From Candidatus Poribacteria bacterium (lineage in GTDB: Bacteria > Poribacteria > DTPJ01): a stretch of 7,155 nt of DNA. Below, piece after piece: positions 1 through 6,680 of this stretch. The translations under genes were made by a program, and so were the position numbers. Positions within the stretch are counted from its first letter, which is position 1. Every line of letters starts with the position of its first letter. Below the pieces are notes generated by a model that worked only from the letters and a program-made list of their open reading frames with translations, was not told where the DNA came from and did no database searches. The DNA is taken from contig DTPJ01000470.1 in assembly GCA_011334435.1 (NCBI GenBank), forward strand, positions 1-7,155, given 5' to 3'.

Positions 1-251
1 CAAGCGTCTGCAACGGATTGTTTCCCTGTAAACTCCTTTATGGATTCATCTACCATTATTTGTGCTACATCTCTATTAATCGTATTTACGCCATCTGTTG
101 CTTCTGGATGGTGGGCTATTACAACCTTGCTCAGACCTTCAACAGGTGTCTGAGCCGAACTAATTTTAGTTCCAAAAGACCTCGCTAAAACAACCCCACC
201 TACACCGACAACGACCTGTTTTAAAAAAACCCTCCTTGTAATAGCTTCCAT
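1..251 (-). CDS. DUF362-type protein, Tat-exported, N-terminal part only
   Basis: The first 83 residues are present and the gene runs off the left edge. The N-terminus has a twin-arginine leader: T5-R6-R7-V8-F9-L10-K11 fits the (S/T)RRxFLK consensus, followed by a hydrophobic stretch (residues 13-23) and a possible signal-peptidase site after S31-S32-A33. The mature start, SKVVIAHHPEATDG followed by MVDESIKEFTG, resembles the opening of DUF362 family proteins, many of which carry a Tat leader and in some members ferredoxin-like cysteine clusters; none is visible in this part. The start is the ATG at 251, preceded by a strong Shine-Dalgarno site. The gap of 129 bases from the upstream acetyltransferase suggests it may have its own promoter. 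The function of DUF362 is not well defined. Family assignment is by pattern recognition and only moderately sure; export by Tat is better supported. Confidence 0.7.
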   Translation of the reverse strand, partial: MEAITRRVFLKQVVVGVGGVVLARSFGTKISSAQTPVEGLSKVVIAHHPEATDGVNTINRDVAQIMVDESIKEFTGKQSVADA

Positions 252-258
252 CGTCTAT

Positions 259-266
259 ACCTCCTT
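259..266 (-). promoter_or_regulatory. Strong ribosome binding site of the DUF362-type gene
   Basis: On the minus strand AAGGAGGT lies seven bases before the ATG at 251. It matches the anti-Shine-Dalgarno sequence completely and fixes the start of the partial gene. Confidence 0.8.
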
Positions 267-380
267 ACCTTTTATTTATTTTTTCATAGAATGGAAAAAA
301 CAAATGGATAATAAAAAGGTTGAAAAATTGTATCCCCCTATATATCACGATGAGAAAATATTCAAAATGTTTTTTATTTT

Positions 381-962
381 TCAAATCATTTTCACGATCA
401 ACCCCCTTTTCTCATATTTTTCATGGCAAGCAGAACACTCGGTAATACCATCACCTGCTGAAAAATCCAGTTTTACGCCACATCGGCATATCCAACCCGC
501 TATCTTTGCAGGATTTCCATAAACAAGTGCAAAATCAGGGACATCTTTTGTCACAACTGATCCTGCACCAACGAAGGCATATTGCCCTATTATATGCCCA
601 CATACAACTGTCGCATTAGCACCAATTGTGGCACCTTTCTTCACAAGAGTTGGAAGGTATTGATCTATCCCTCTGCGTATTTCTGCTCGTGGATTTATAA
701 CATTGGTAAACACCATAGAAGGTCCGCAGAAGACGTTGTCCTCAAGTGTTACGAGATCATATATTGAAACATTATTTTGTATCCTTACATTATTGCCTAT
801 TTTTGCTTTTGAACTGACAAAGACATTTTGTCCAAGGGAACAATTTTCGCCTATCTGTGCGCCACTGCTGACATGACAAAAATGCCATATCTTTGTCCCT
901 TTACCAATGACTGCACCCTCGTCAACAACAGATGATTCATGCACAAAGTAATCTCTATTCAT
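381..962 (-). CDS. wbpD: UDP-2-acetamido-3-amino-hexuronate N-acetyltransferase, WbpD/WlbB type
   Basis: This 193-residue protein is a left-handed parallel beta-helix acyltransferase. Hexapeptide repeats run from about residue 12 to 140 (for example AVIGKG, AQIGEN, AKIGNN, ATIGAN), with the family block EDNVFCGPSMVFTNVINPR at 74-92 and GAGSVVTKDVP at 132-142. Family members use acetyl-CoA to acetylate the 3-amino group of UDP-GlcNAc(3NH2)A, a step in making 2,3-diacetamido-2,3-dideoxy-uronic acids for O-antigen or other surface glycans. The C-terminus has CRCG (159-162) and CSAC (176-179), a possible small zinc ribbon seen in many homologues. The ORF is open back to 995, but the ATG at 962 is preferred: GGAG sits seven bases upstream, it begins one base after the stop of the dehydrogenase gene, and the resulting length matches the family's usual 190 or so. 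It is translationally coupled to the dehydrogenase. The symbol is by homology; the sugar isomer is not provable here. Confidence 0.85.
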   Translation of the reverse strand: MNRDYFVHESSVVDEGAVIGKGTKIWHFCHVSSGAQIGENCSLGQNVFVSSKAKIGNNVRIQNNVSIYDLVTLEDNVFCGPSMVFTNVINPRAEIRRGIDQYLPTLVKKGATIGANATVVCGHIIGQYAFVGAGSVVTKDVPDFALVYGNPAKIAGWICRCGVKLDFSAGDGITECSACHEKYEKRGLIVKMI

Positions 963-963
963 T

Positions 964-1998
964 TCATTCTCCAACTGGTATAGGTATCCCACCATTCTTT
1001 AATGATTTTTGGGCTGAATGTAATACCTTCACAACTTTAAGCCCATCTATTCCATCGCTTCTTGGTTGTTTATCGTTAATTATACAATCTATAAAATGCT
1101 GACATTCAAGTCTAAGTGGTTCAACCATTTTAATATATGGGACGACAACATCGCCAAATCTCAACACCAATGATTCACCAAATGACCCGGGTGAACTATT
1201 ATTTTCAACGCCTTTATCATAAACCTTGATCATTTCCGATGTATCCATGTCATTAAATACCGCCATCTTTTTACTGCCGACAATTGTTGTCATCCTTATC
1301 TTATGTGGGTCAAGCCAACTTAACTGGACATGAGCCATAATATTATTTGGAAATGTCATGTTAAGAAATGCCACATCTTCAATACCGTCTTGTATATATG
1401 ATTTCCCAATTGCATTGACCATAACGGGTTCAGATTCTAACAAATACATAATTATAGAAATATCATGAGGGGCAAGACTCCATAAAGCATTCTCATCTTT
1501 TCTTATGCGTCCAAGATTTACTCGTTGTGAGTAAATATAGTAGATTTCTCCAAGCTCATTATTTTGGATCATCTGTTTTAGTTTTTCAATAGCAGGGTGA
1601 TATTCCATAAGATGCCCTACCATCAGTTTAACATTCTTTTCTTTGGCAAGCCTGACTAAGTCTTCTGCATCTGGGATATTCAGGGTAAGCGGTTTTTCAA
1701 CAAAGACATGTTTATTATTCTGGATAGCTAATTTAGCGAATTCATAGTGCTTAATTGCTGGTGCTGATATTATAATTGCTTGGATTTCAGGATCATCAAT
1801 TAAATCTGAATATTGCTTAGTTGTCTTGATTCCAGGATATTGACTTTGAACGTTTTTTAAGCTTTTTTCATCAATGTCACAGCATATCTTCATCCAGCAT
1901 TTGTCAAGTTGAGTGAAATTTCTTAAAAGATTTGGTCCCCAATAGCCTATACCTACCATTCCAAGAGTTACTTTATCACTTCTTGTTTCCAATTTCAT
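964..1998 (-). CDS. wbpB: Gfo/Idh/MocA oxidoreductase, probable UDP-GlcNAcA 3-dehydrogenase (WbpB/WlbA type)
   Basis: A 344-residue NAD(P)-dependent oxidoreductase. The N-terminal Rossmann fold carries GMVGIGYWGPN (13-23), followed by the EKP motif at 101-103 that is diagnostic of the Gfo/Idh/MocA family. The C-terminal domain has the APHD motif (176-179), whose histidine is normally at the active site. GYWGPN and the immediate neighbour, a WbpD-type acetyltransferase starting one base after its stop, point to oxidation of C3 of UDP-GlcNAc-uronate, making the 3-keto sugar that an aminotransferase then aminates. That aminotransferase (WbpE type) and the 6-dehydrogenase (WbpA type) are not in the window. 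The ATG at 1998 is the conventional start, but the purine-rich GAGGGG abuts it. A TTG two codons later (1992) has better spacing of about eight bases, so the protein may begin at residue 3. Substrate is inferred from context; the family is certain. Confidence 0.85.
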   Translation of the reverse strand: MKLETRSDKVTLGMVGIGYWGPNLLRNFTQLDKCWMKICCDIDEKSLKNVQSQYPGIKTTKQYSDLIDDPEIQAIIISAPAIKHYEFAKLAIQNNKHVFVEKPLTLNIPDAEDLVRLAKEKNVKLMVGHLMEYHPAIEKLKQMIQNNELGEIYYIYSQRVNLGRIRKDENALWSLAPHDISIIMYLLESEPVMVNAIGKSYIQDGIEDVAFLNMTFPNNIMAHVQLSWLDPHKIRMTTIVGSKKMAVFNDMDTSEMIKVYDKGVENNSSPGSFGESLVLRFGDVVVPYIKMVEPLRLECQHFIDCIINDKQPRSDGIDGLKVVKVLHSAQKSLKNGGIPIPVGE

Positions 1999-2171
1999 CC
2001 CCTCTTTTTACAATTGAAATAAGTTCATTACAAAAATTATTTGAAAGTAACCGATTTGTAAAACAGACTGTTGATTTTTTTGTGAAATAGCAATTGATTT
2101 CTGTAATTAAATTTGACAAGTTAAAAAATTAGGCTACTGATATATACTAAAAACTAACTACTTATTTTCTT
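1999..2171 (-). other. AT-rich intergenic gap, longest in the window
   Basis: This 173-base gap separates the cyclic-nucleotide-binding gene from the sugar-nucleotide pair and probably carries the promoter of that pair, because it is the longest gap and the genes differ in function. No convincing promoter could be read. The best minus-strand -35-like hexamer, TTGTCA at 2113-2118, has no good -10 at 16-18 bases. A perfect short dyad, AACAG-A-CTGTT, lies at 2062-2072. No GC-rich hairpin with a T-run marks the end of the upstream gene. Confidence 0.4.
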
Positions 2172-2810
2172 TCATTCAGAACGGTTACGAAGACGCATCT
2201 TTTGTTCTGCCAAAGCCTCTCGCAATTGTTCCTCAGTTATAATTCCAAACTCTATCATAATTTCACCTAATAATTTATGTTTATAGTCAAATATATGGAT
2301 TTCCTTCTGTTTCTGTAGACATCTATCAAGTTGTGATGGTGTTAGATAACCTAATTCTATGAGAATTTCGCCAACTTTAAGAGGTCTTTTTTCGGGAAAT
2401 ACATCTTGTATGAGTCCTTCACTGAAACTATGGATTTTGGATAAAACGTTTTTTAGAGCCAAATCTGTATTGTGCATTCTACTCACAAGGCTTTGAAACA
2501 ATTCTATAGCAAATTGAAGATTAGTTTGCATTCTATATATAAGTTCTTCCATACTCATAGATATTAAAAGTGTTCTGCCGATAGCTGTTGCAGTTACGGA
2601 TCTTGGAACGTTGGCAAACATAGCATTTTCACCAAAAATATCGCCTTTTCCTAATATGTTTATGGTAACTCTTCTGCCGTTGATCTGTTTAGTAATTTCA
2701 ACTTTTCCGCTTTCTATAATGTAAACATCTTTTCCGAGAGAATTCTCTTCAAAGATCACCTTACCATCTTCAAAAGCCAAAATACGACCGCCACTAGCTT
2801 TGGTATCCAT
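2172..2810 (-). CDS. Cyclic-nucleotide-binding protein with two C-terminal MshEN/T2SSE-N-like repeats
   Basis: A 212-residue cytoplasmic protein with no signal or membrane segment. Residues about 11-115 form a cyclic-nucleotide-binding beta-roll: VIFEENSLGKDVYII (18-32), GDIFGENAMF (56-65) and P69-R70-S71 match the phosphate-binding cassette of CRP and protein kinase A regulatory subunits, whose conserved Glu and Arg are E61 and R70. A helical stretch (116-140) follows. Instead of a helix-turn-helix, the C-terminus has two 24-residue repeats, 145-168 (KVGEILIELG...LQKQ) and 180-203 (LLGEIMIEFG...LAEQ), of the kind found at the N-terminus of type II secretion/pilus ATPases (T2SSE_N, MshEN). 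The start ATG at 2810 has GGGAG five bases upstream. It follows ftsK by 69 bases and may be cotranscribed. A signal-sensing or partner-binding role is inferred; the true ligand and partner are unknown. Confidence 0.8.
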   Translation of the reverse strand: MDTKASGGRILAFEDGKVIFEENSLGKDVYIIESGKVEITKQINGRRVTINILGKGDIFGENAMFANVPRSVTATAIGRTLLISMSMEELIYRMQTNLQFAIELFQSLVSRMHNTDLALKNVLSKIHSFSEGLIQDVFPEKRPLKVGEILIELGYLTPSQLDRCLQKQKEIHIFDYKHKLLGEIMIEFGIITEEQLREALAEQKMRLRNRSE

Positions 2811-2825
2811 TAATACTCCCTATTA

Positions 2826-2849
2826 TTCGCAAATCGTTAAGATCGCGAA
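2826..2849. repeat. Imperfect inverted repeat upstream of the cyclic-nucleotide-binding gene
   Basis: On the minus strand TTCGCGATC and GATTTGCGAA flank a five-base TTAAC loop. They pair over about nine base pairs with one bulge and one G-T pair. No T-run follows on either strand, so it is not an intrinsic terminator. Its distance of about 15 bases from the start codon would suit an operator or an mRNA hairpin next to the ribosome binding site. This may be chance. Confidence 0.35.
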
Positions 2850-2879
2850 CATGTAAACCGTATGGAATTTCAGAACCTT

Positions 2880-4955
2880 CTAGTCTTCATCATCTATCAA
2901 TATTTCTCTTGACTGTTTGCCCATATTGGGACCGACTATCCCTTCCGCTTCCATATCTTCTAAAAGTTGAACAGCACGATCATAACTTATGTTTAGTTTT
3001 CTTTGCAAGAACGACGTAGAAGCGGTTTGATGTTTTATCACCAATTTTACAGCCTGTTCATATATATCATCATCGGAATCATCTTGCGATTCTTCCTCAT
3101 CAATATCGGAAATATCGTTATCGCTTGGCAGTGCATTTTGTTGAGTAAATTCTACAATTCTTTCAATTTCTCCTTCACTTATATAACATCCTTGTATCCT
3201 AATAGGTTTTGCAGTATTAACATCCATGAAAAGCATATCGCCTTTTCCAAGTAGATTTTCTGCACCGTTCATATCAAGTATTGTTCTAGAGTCCACTTTT
3301 GAAGCTAATCGGAAAGATAATCGGCAAGGCAAATTAGCTTTTATAATACCAGTGACCACATCCACAGATGGTCGTTGTGTTGCAACAAGCATGTGAACTC
3401 CTGCTGCTCTCGCTATCTGAGCTAACCTTGTTATTGATGCTTCAACATCTGTGCTTGATACCATCATTAGATCAGCTAATTCATCTATTATGATCATGAT
3501 ATAAGACATTTTTCCATGAATGAGATTGTCCTCTTCTGCGGGTTTTCCAATTACTTCGGGATGCTCGTCCATATACTTATTATAACTTTCTATATTCCTT
3601 ACACCAATGTCTGCTAATCTTTTATAACGTTTATCAACTTCTCTGAGCGCCCATCTAAGATAAGCAGGCGCCTTTGTGCTGTCAGTTACTACAGGTGCTA
3701 TAAGATGAGGAATACCATCATAAAGACTAAGTTCAACTCTTTTAGGGTCTATCATCAAGAATCTAAGCTCATCAGGTGTCATTCTGAAAAGCATACTAGC
3801 GATTACACTGTTGATAAACACGCTTTTTCCCGATCCAGTTGTCCCTGCTACTAATAAATGTGGCATTGTAGCTAAATCAGCGACGATTGGTGTGCCAGAG
3901 ATGTCTTTTCCAAGTGGAAGTGGAAGTCTTGCTTTTGTATTTCTAAATTCCTGTGATTCCAATACCTCTCGTAACCCGACTTGCATGACCTTTTCGTTAG
4001 GGACCTCAATTCCGACAACGCCAGCACCAGGGACAGGAGCAACAACTCTAACACGAGTTGCTCTTAACACCAATGCTAAATCATCAGATAAATTGACAAA
4101 CTTACTGACCTTTACTCCCGGACCAGGTTCAACTTCATATCTCGTAACAGCAGGACCTCTGTTCACCCGAAGCACTTTCGCGTCAATATTGAAATCCTTA
4201 AAACTTCTTTCTAATATTCTTGCAGTTTCTTGAAGCATGCTTTTAGTTAGTTGCTCATTTTCAGGTATGTTTTTGTTCAAAAGCGATAATTTCGGCAAAA
4301 CATAAGGACCAACTGTGCTTGGATTACGCAGGTATAGTTCATCATCAGTTTTATCTTCGTAACTCTCAGAAAGAACGACAGTAGTATCTGAAACTGGCTC
4401 AGTTGAAACAGGCTTTTGCGTCTTGGCACTTGTAGATGGTGTAATAGTGCGATGCTTTTTTCTAACAGATATTGGTTCTTTTCTTCTGAGTTTAGTATAT
4501 ATTGTATAAAATATATGTCTAACAGTTAATTCTGCTGATAATGTTATGCCAAGAATAAAAAATACTAATCCAGATAACAATAGTCCTGGAGTTCCTATTG
4601 TCCTTTTGCATAATTTATTCAACCCAGAACCTAAAATCCCAGAAGTTAAATAAGGTTCATTTGATAAGAGGCTCATTAGCATTAATCCGCTTATAATAAG
4701 ACAAACCGTCCCAAAAAGCCCTGATAATATACCGCGTTTTCTATCTAAAAAGAGACTTACACCCCAATAGCAGATTATGATTACTAAAAGGTATGAAACA
4801 TATCCGATAAATTCAAGAAGATCATATTTTAAGCTATTGCCTATGCTTCCACCAAAACCTATAAGGCTAATAAGCATCCAGATCGCGAAAATTACAATCA
4901 AAACTCCGATTATTTCGTTCCAATGCTCTTTTTTAATGCGCCCAAATAGGCTCAT
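2880..4955 (-). CDS. ftsK: FtsK/SpoIIIE-family DNA translocase
   Basis: A 691-residue membrane-anchored motor that pumps chromosomal DNA during division and, in FtsK, helps resolve chromosome dimers with XerCD at dif sites. Four membrane segments are visible at about 14-36, 47-70, 74-96 and 122-143, followed by a charged linker with no long proline/glutamine-rich region, so it is of the shorter SpoIIIE-like size. The alpha/beta motor includes NRGPAVTRYEVEPGPGVKVSK, Walker A GTTGSGKS (371-378), the DPKRVEL block (403-409), Walker B IIIIDE ending at D491-E492, and the ARAAGVH...ATQRPS block after it. After an acidic linker, the C-terminal gamma winged helix (about 629-691, with FLQRKLNISYDRAVQLLEDMEAEGIVGP) is complete and would read KOPS-like orienting sequences. 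The ATG at 4955 is chosen over an in-frame TTG at 4964 because AGGAG abuts that TTG but lies nine bases before the ATG. Confidence is very high. Confidence 0.97.
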   Translation of the reverse strand: MSLFGRIKKEHWNEIIGVLIVIFAIWMLISLIGFGGSIGNSLKYDLLEFIGYVSYLLVIIICYWGVSLFLDRKRGILSGLFGTVCLIISGLMLMSLLSNEPYLTSGILGSGLNKLCKRTIGTPGLLLSGLVFFILGITLSAELTVRHIFYTIYTKLRRKEPISVRKKHRTITPSTSAKTQKPVSTEPVSDTTVVLSESYEDKTDDELYLRNPSTVGPYVLPKLSLLNKNIPENEQLTKSMLQETARILERSFKDFNIDAKVLRVNRGPAVTRYEVEPGPGVKVSKFVNLSDDLALVLRATRVRVVAPVPGAGVVGIEVPNEKVMQVGLREVLESQEFRNTKARLPLPLGKDISGTPIVADLATMPHLLVAGTTGSGKSVFINSVIASMLFRMTPDELRFLMIDPKRVELSLYDGIPHLIAPVVTDSTKAPAYLRWALREVDKRYKRLADIGVRNIESYNKYMDEHPEVIGKPAEEDNLIHGKMSYIMIIIDELADLMMVSSTDVEASITRLAQIARAAGVHMLVATQRPSVDVVTGIIKANLPCRLSFRLASKVDSRTILDMNGAENLLGKGDMLFMDVNTAKPIRIQGCYISEGEIERIVEFTQQNALPSDNDISDIDEEESQDDSDDDIYEQAVKLVIKHQTASTSFLQRKLNISYDRAVQLLEDMEAEGIVGPNMGKQSREILIDDED

Positions 4956-4964
4956 TTCAATCAA

Positions 4965-4970
4965 CTCCTA
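4965..4970 (-). promoter_or_regulatory. Ribosome binding site that decides the ftsK start
   Basis: TAGGAG on the minus strand ends directly against the TTG at 4964, which rules that codon out, and lies nine bases upstream of the ATG at 4955. Confidence 0.75.
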
Positions 4971-5034
4971 ATGCAGAAGTCTATTGATAGATATGTCTCA
5001 GATCATCCAAATTATTAAAAGTTTCTATATTGAA

Positions 5035-5847
5035 TTACATCCATAATTGCCACAGCAAAGTAATTATGCCGATAGCCCAACAGTAATAGGCAAATATAGA
5101 GAAACGACCCTGCTTTAGAATCTTAACAAGTAAACTAATAGAAATATATCCGACAACAAAAGCAATTAAAACCCCAACTATGACGGAAATGATCGGCACA
5201 TTGAAGCTATCAACGTCGTTCAATTCTAATATTGTAGCACCGAATACTGCGGGCAAAGAAAGCAGTAATGAAAATCTTGCAGATTGTTCACCATCTATAC
5301 CTACCATCAAAGCAGTTGATATGGTTGACCCAGAACGTGAAATACCGGGCAAAGCAGAAATCCCTTGAACAACTCCGATTATTATAGCTCTGATAGTGTT
5401 AAGTTGCTTTCCTCTTTGACCAACTCTTGCTGAAAGCCAAAGAATTATCCCTGTTATTATAAGCATTATAGAGACAATTAATGGATCAGAAAATGCTTTT
5501 TCTACGGTCTTCTTTAATATCAAGGCTATTATTAACGTTGGTATTGTGCCTACTATTATATACCATGCAAATAATCTTGCCGATTTTTTAGTTTTATAAT
5601 TGCTATTCCTATAAATTACATTGGGATCGCGTCCAAAAATTGATGAAACAATATCCCAAATATCTTTGTAGAAAAAAACAATTATCGCTAAAAGAGTGCC
5701 AAAATGTAACATCACGTCAAAAAAAAGCGGAGGCTCTGTTACATTTAAAATAGATTGTGCTAAGACAAGATGACCAGAACTACTTATTGGCAAGAATTCT
5801 GTCAACCCTTGCACTACACCTAAAATTATTGCTTTTGTTAGTGTCAA
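5035..5847 (-). CDS. uppP: Undecaprenyl-diphosphatase UppP (BacA)
   Basis: A 270-residue integral membrane enzyme that dephosphorylates undecaprenyl pyrophosphate to the monophosphate, recycling the lipid carrier for peptidoglycan and other glycans; overproduction in other bacteria gives bacitracin resistance. The two signature blocks are present: QGLTEFLPISSSGHL (13-27, with the catalytic-site E17 and H26) and PGISRSGST (167-175, with the conserved arginine R171). Several hydrophobic helices follow the family's pattern, and length is normal. The start is a TTG at 5847. An in-frame TAG lies four codons upstream, no ATG is available near the family's usual N-terminus, and AGGAG is placed six bases before the TTG. 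The resulting MTLTKAIILG matches homologues. It lies 76 bases after dut and 79 bases before the ftsK start, probably in one transcript. Confidence 0.96.
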   Translation of the reverse strand: MTLTKAIILGVVQGLTEFLPISSSGHLVLAQSILNVTEPPLFFDVMLHFGTLLAIIVFFYKDIWDIVSSIFGRDPNVIYRNSNYKTKKSARLFAWYIIVGTIPTLIIALILKKTVEKAFSDPLIVSIMLIITGIILWLSARVGQRGKQLNTIRAIIIGVVQGISALPGISRSGSTISTALMVGIDGEQSARFSLLLSLPAVFGATILELNDVDSFNVPIISVIVGVLIAFVVGYISISLLVKILKQGRFSIFAYYCWAIGIITLLWQLWM

Positions 5848-5853
5848 ATCACT

Positions 5854-5858
5854 CTCCT
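5854..5858 (-). promoter_or_regulatory. Ribosome binding site supporting the TTG start of uppP
   Basis: AGGAG on the minus strand is six bases upstream of the TTG at 5847. The in-frame TAG at this same place excludes any earlier start. Confidence 0.75.
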
Positions 5859-5923
5859 ATGTAGTTATTAGCTTTAAATTTTTTAGAAATTTCAAAAATA
5901 ATATAAGATTAATCTCTGAATAC

Positions 5924-6385
5924 TTAATCATTAGATTTGCCTGTATGTCCAAAACCGCCTTCACCTCTGGCAGTTTCATCAAGGTTATCATACTCAATAA
6001 GATCAGCTTTTACTATGGGAGAAATAACCATTTGAGCGATTCTATCACCTCTATTAACGACAAAAGGTTCTTCCCCGAAATTAAATAATATGACCTTGAT
6101 CTCCCCGCGATAATCAGAGTCAATTGTCCCAGGACTATTTAGCAAACCTATACCATATTTGGCTGATAAACCACTTCGCGGTCTTATTTGAGCTTCAAAT
6201 CCTTCTGGCACAGCAATCTTTATACCAAGCGGAATTACGCAGAACCCCTTTGGCAATATAACAACAGGATCAGTTACCGCAGAAAATAAATCCATTCCCG
6301 ATGCCCCGTCAGTCATATATTTTGGCAAAGGGAGATCATCGTTTCCTTCTACTCGTTGGATTTTTAATGTGACTTGATTTACCAT
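5924..6385 (-). CDS. dut: Deoxyuridine 5'-triphosphate nucleotidohydrolase (dUTPase)
   Basis: A 153-residue trimeric-type dUTPase that hydrolyses dUTP to dUMP and pyrophosphate, keeping uracil out of DNA and feeding thymidylate synthesis. All five family motifs are seen: I GASGMDL (27-33), II PRSGL (69-73), III GTIDSDYRGE (86-95, with the catalytic and uracil-site region), IV RGDRIAQM (112-119), and V RGEGGFGHTG (140-149), the glycine-rich arm that closes over the phosphates. Length is standard. The ATG at 6385 fits the family's N-terminus (TLKIQRVEG); a weak GGAAG lies nine bases upstream. Its first 50 bases overlap the end of the Rpn-type ORF in another frame, so translation may be coupled to it. 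It is complete and appears functional. Confidence 0.97.
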   Translation of the reverse strand: MVNQVTLKIQRVEGNDDLPLPKYMTDGASGMDLFSAVTDPVVILPKGFCVIPLGIKIAVPEGFEAQIRPRSGLSAKYGIGLLNSPGTIDSDYRGEIKVILFNFGEEPFVVNRGDRIAQMVISPIVKADLIEYDNLDETARGEGGFGHTGKSND

Positions 6386-6680
6386 TTTTTAATGCTTCCA
6401 ATTTTTCCTCAAATTCGTCAATATTATTGCTATTAATAGCGTAGTAATGCAAGCTCTTTAAAGTCTCTTTACCCGTTATATTATTTATTGATTTTATAAT
6501 ATCTGATGGGATTGATCCAAACTTTATTTCCAAAGCATCAATTAAAAGCTGTTGCATGCCTTTTTCAATGCCCTTTTCAATACCCTTTTCAATACCTTTT
6601 TCAATGCCTTTCTCAAAGCCTTTTTCAATGCCTTTTTCAATACCCTCATCTATTAATGATTGTGCTATTGTTTTCCCCAT
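6336..6680 (-). CDS. Probable internally initiated RpnS-like small protein
   Basis: Inside the Rpn-type ORF, codon 118 is an ATG (6680) preceded by a strong Shine-Dalgarno sequence, AGGAGGTG, written within the codons for REEVKK. The product would be 114 residues: MGKTIAQSLIDEG, then the IEKG-type repeats, then the conserved C-terminal helical block. In known rpn genes a short protein, RpnS, is translated separately from such an internal start and blocks the full-length nuclease RpnL; its dimerising helix carries four-residue repeats of variable number. Position, repeat type and signal strength agree with that model. Here the matching nuclease domain is absent, so the protein would be an orphan, possibly acting on an Rpn protein encoded elsewhere. 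Translation is inferred from sequence only. Confidence 0.6.
   Translation of the reverse strand: MGKTIAQSLIDEGIEKGIEKGFEKGIEKGIEKGIEKGIEKGMQQLLIDALEIKFGSIPSDIIKSINNITGKETLKSLHYYAINSNNIDEFEEKLEALKNGKSSHIKNPTSRRKR

Noticed and set aside
304..522. A 72-codon plus-strand ORF across the gap and the acetyltransferase end
   Set aside because: Most of it is antisense to the acetyltransferase gene, it has no good ribosome binding site, and its protein shows no recognisable domain.
2062..2078. AACAG-A-CTGTT dyad followed by a T-run as a plus-strand terminator
   Set aside because: The foldable stem is only about four base pairs and no plus-strand gene precedes it.
2113..2146. Plus-strand TTGACA followed by TATATA as a promoter
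   Set aside because: The spacing is 22 bases, too long for a sigma-70 promoter, and it would fire against the downstream minus-strand gene. In such AT-rich DNA it is likely chance.
2793..2882. A 30-codon open frame between ftsK and the cyclic-nucleotide-binding gene
   Set aside because: It has no start codon with a ribosome binding site and it overlaps the ends of both neighbours; it is a chance open frame.
3811..4233. A 140-codon plus-strand ORF
   Set aside because: It lies wholly antisense to the FtsK motor region, which is strongly conserved; composition follows from the complementary coding strand.
5906..5915. Perfect 10-base palindrome AGATTAATCT after dut
   Set aside because: It is short, AT-rich and without loop or T-run, so it cannot act as a terminator and is expected by chance.
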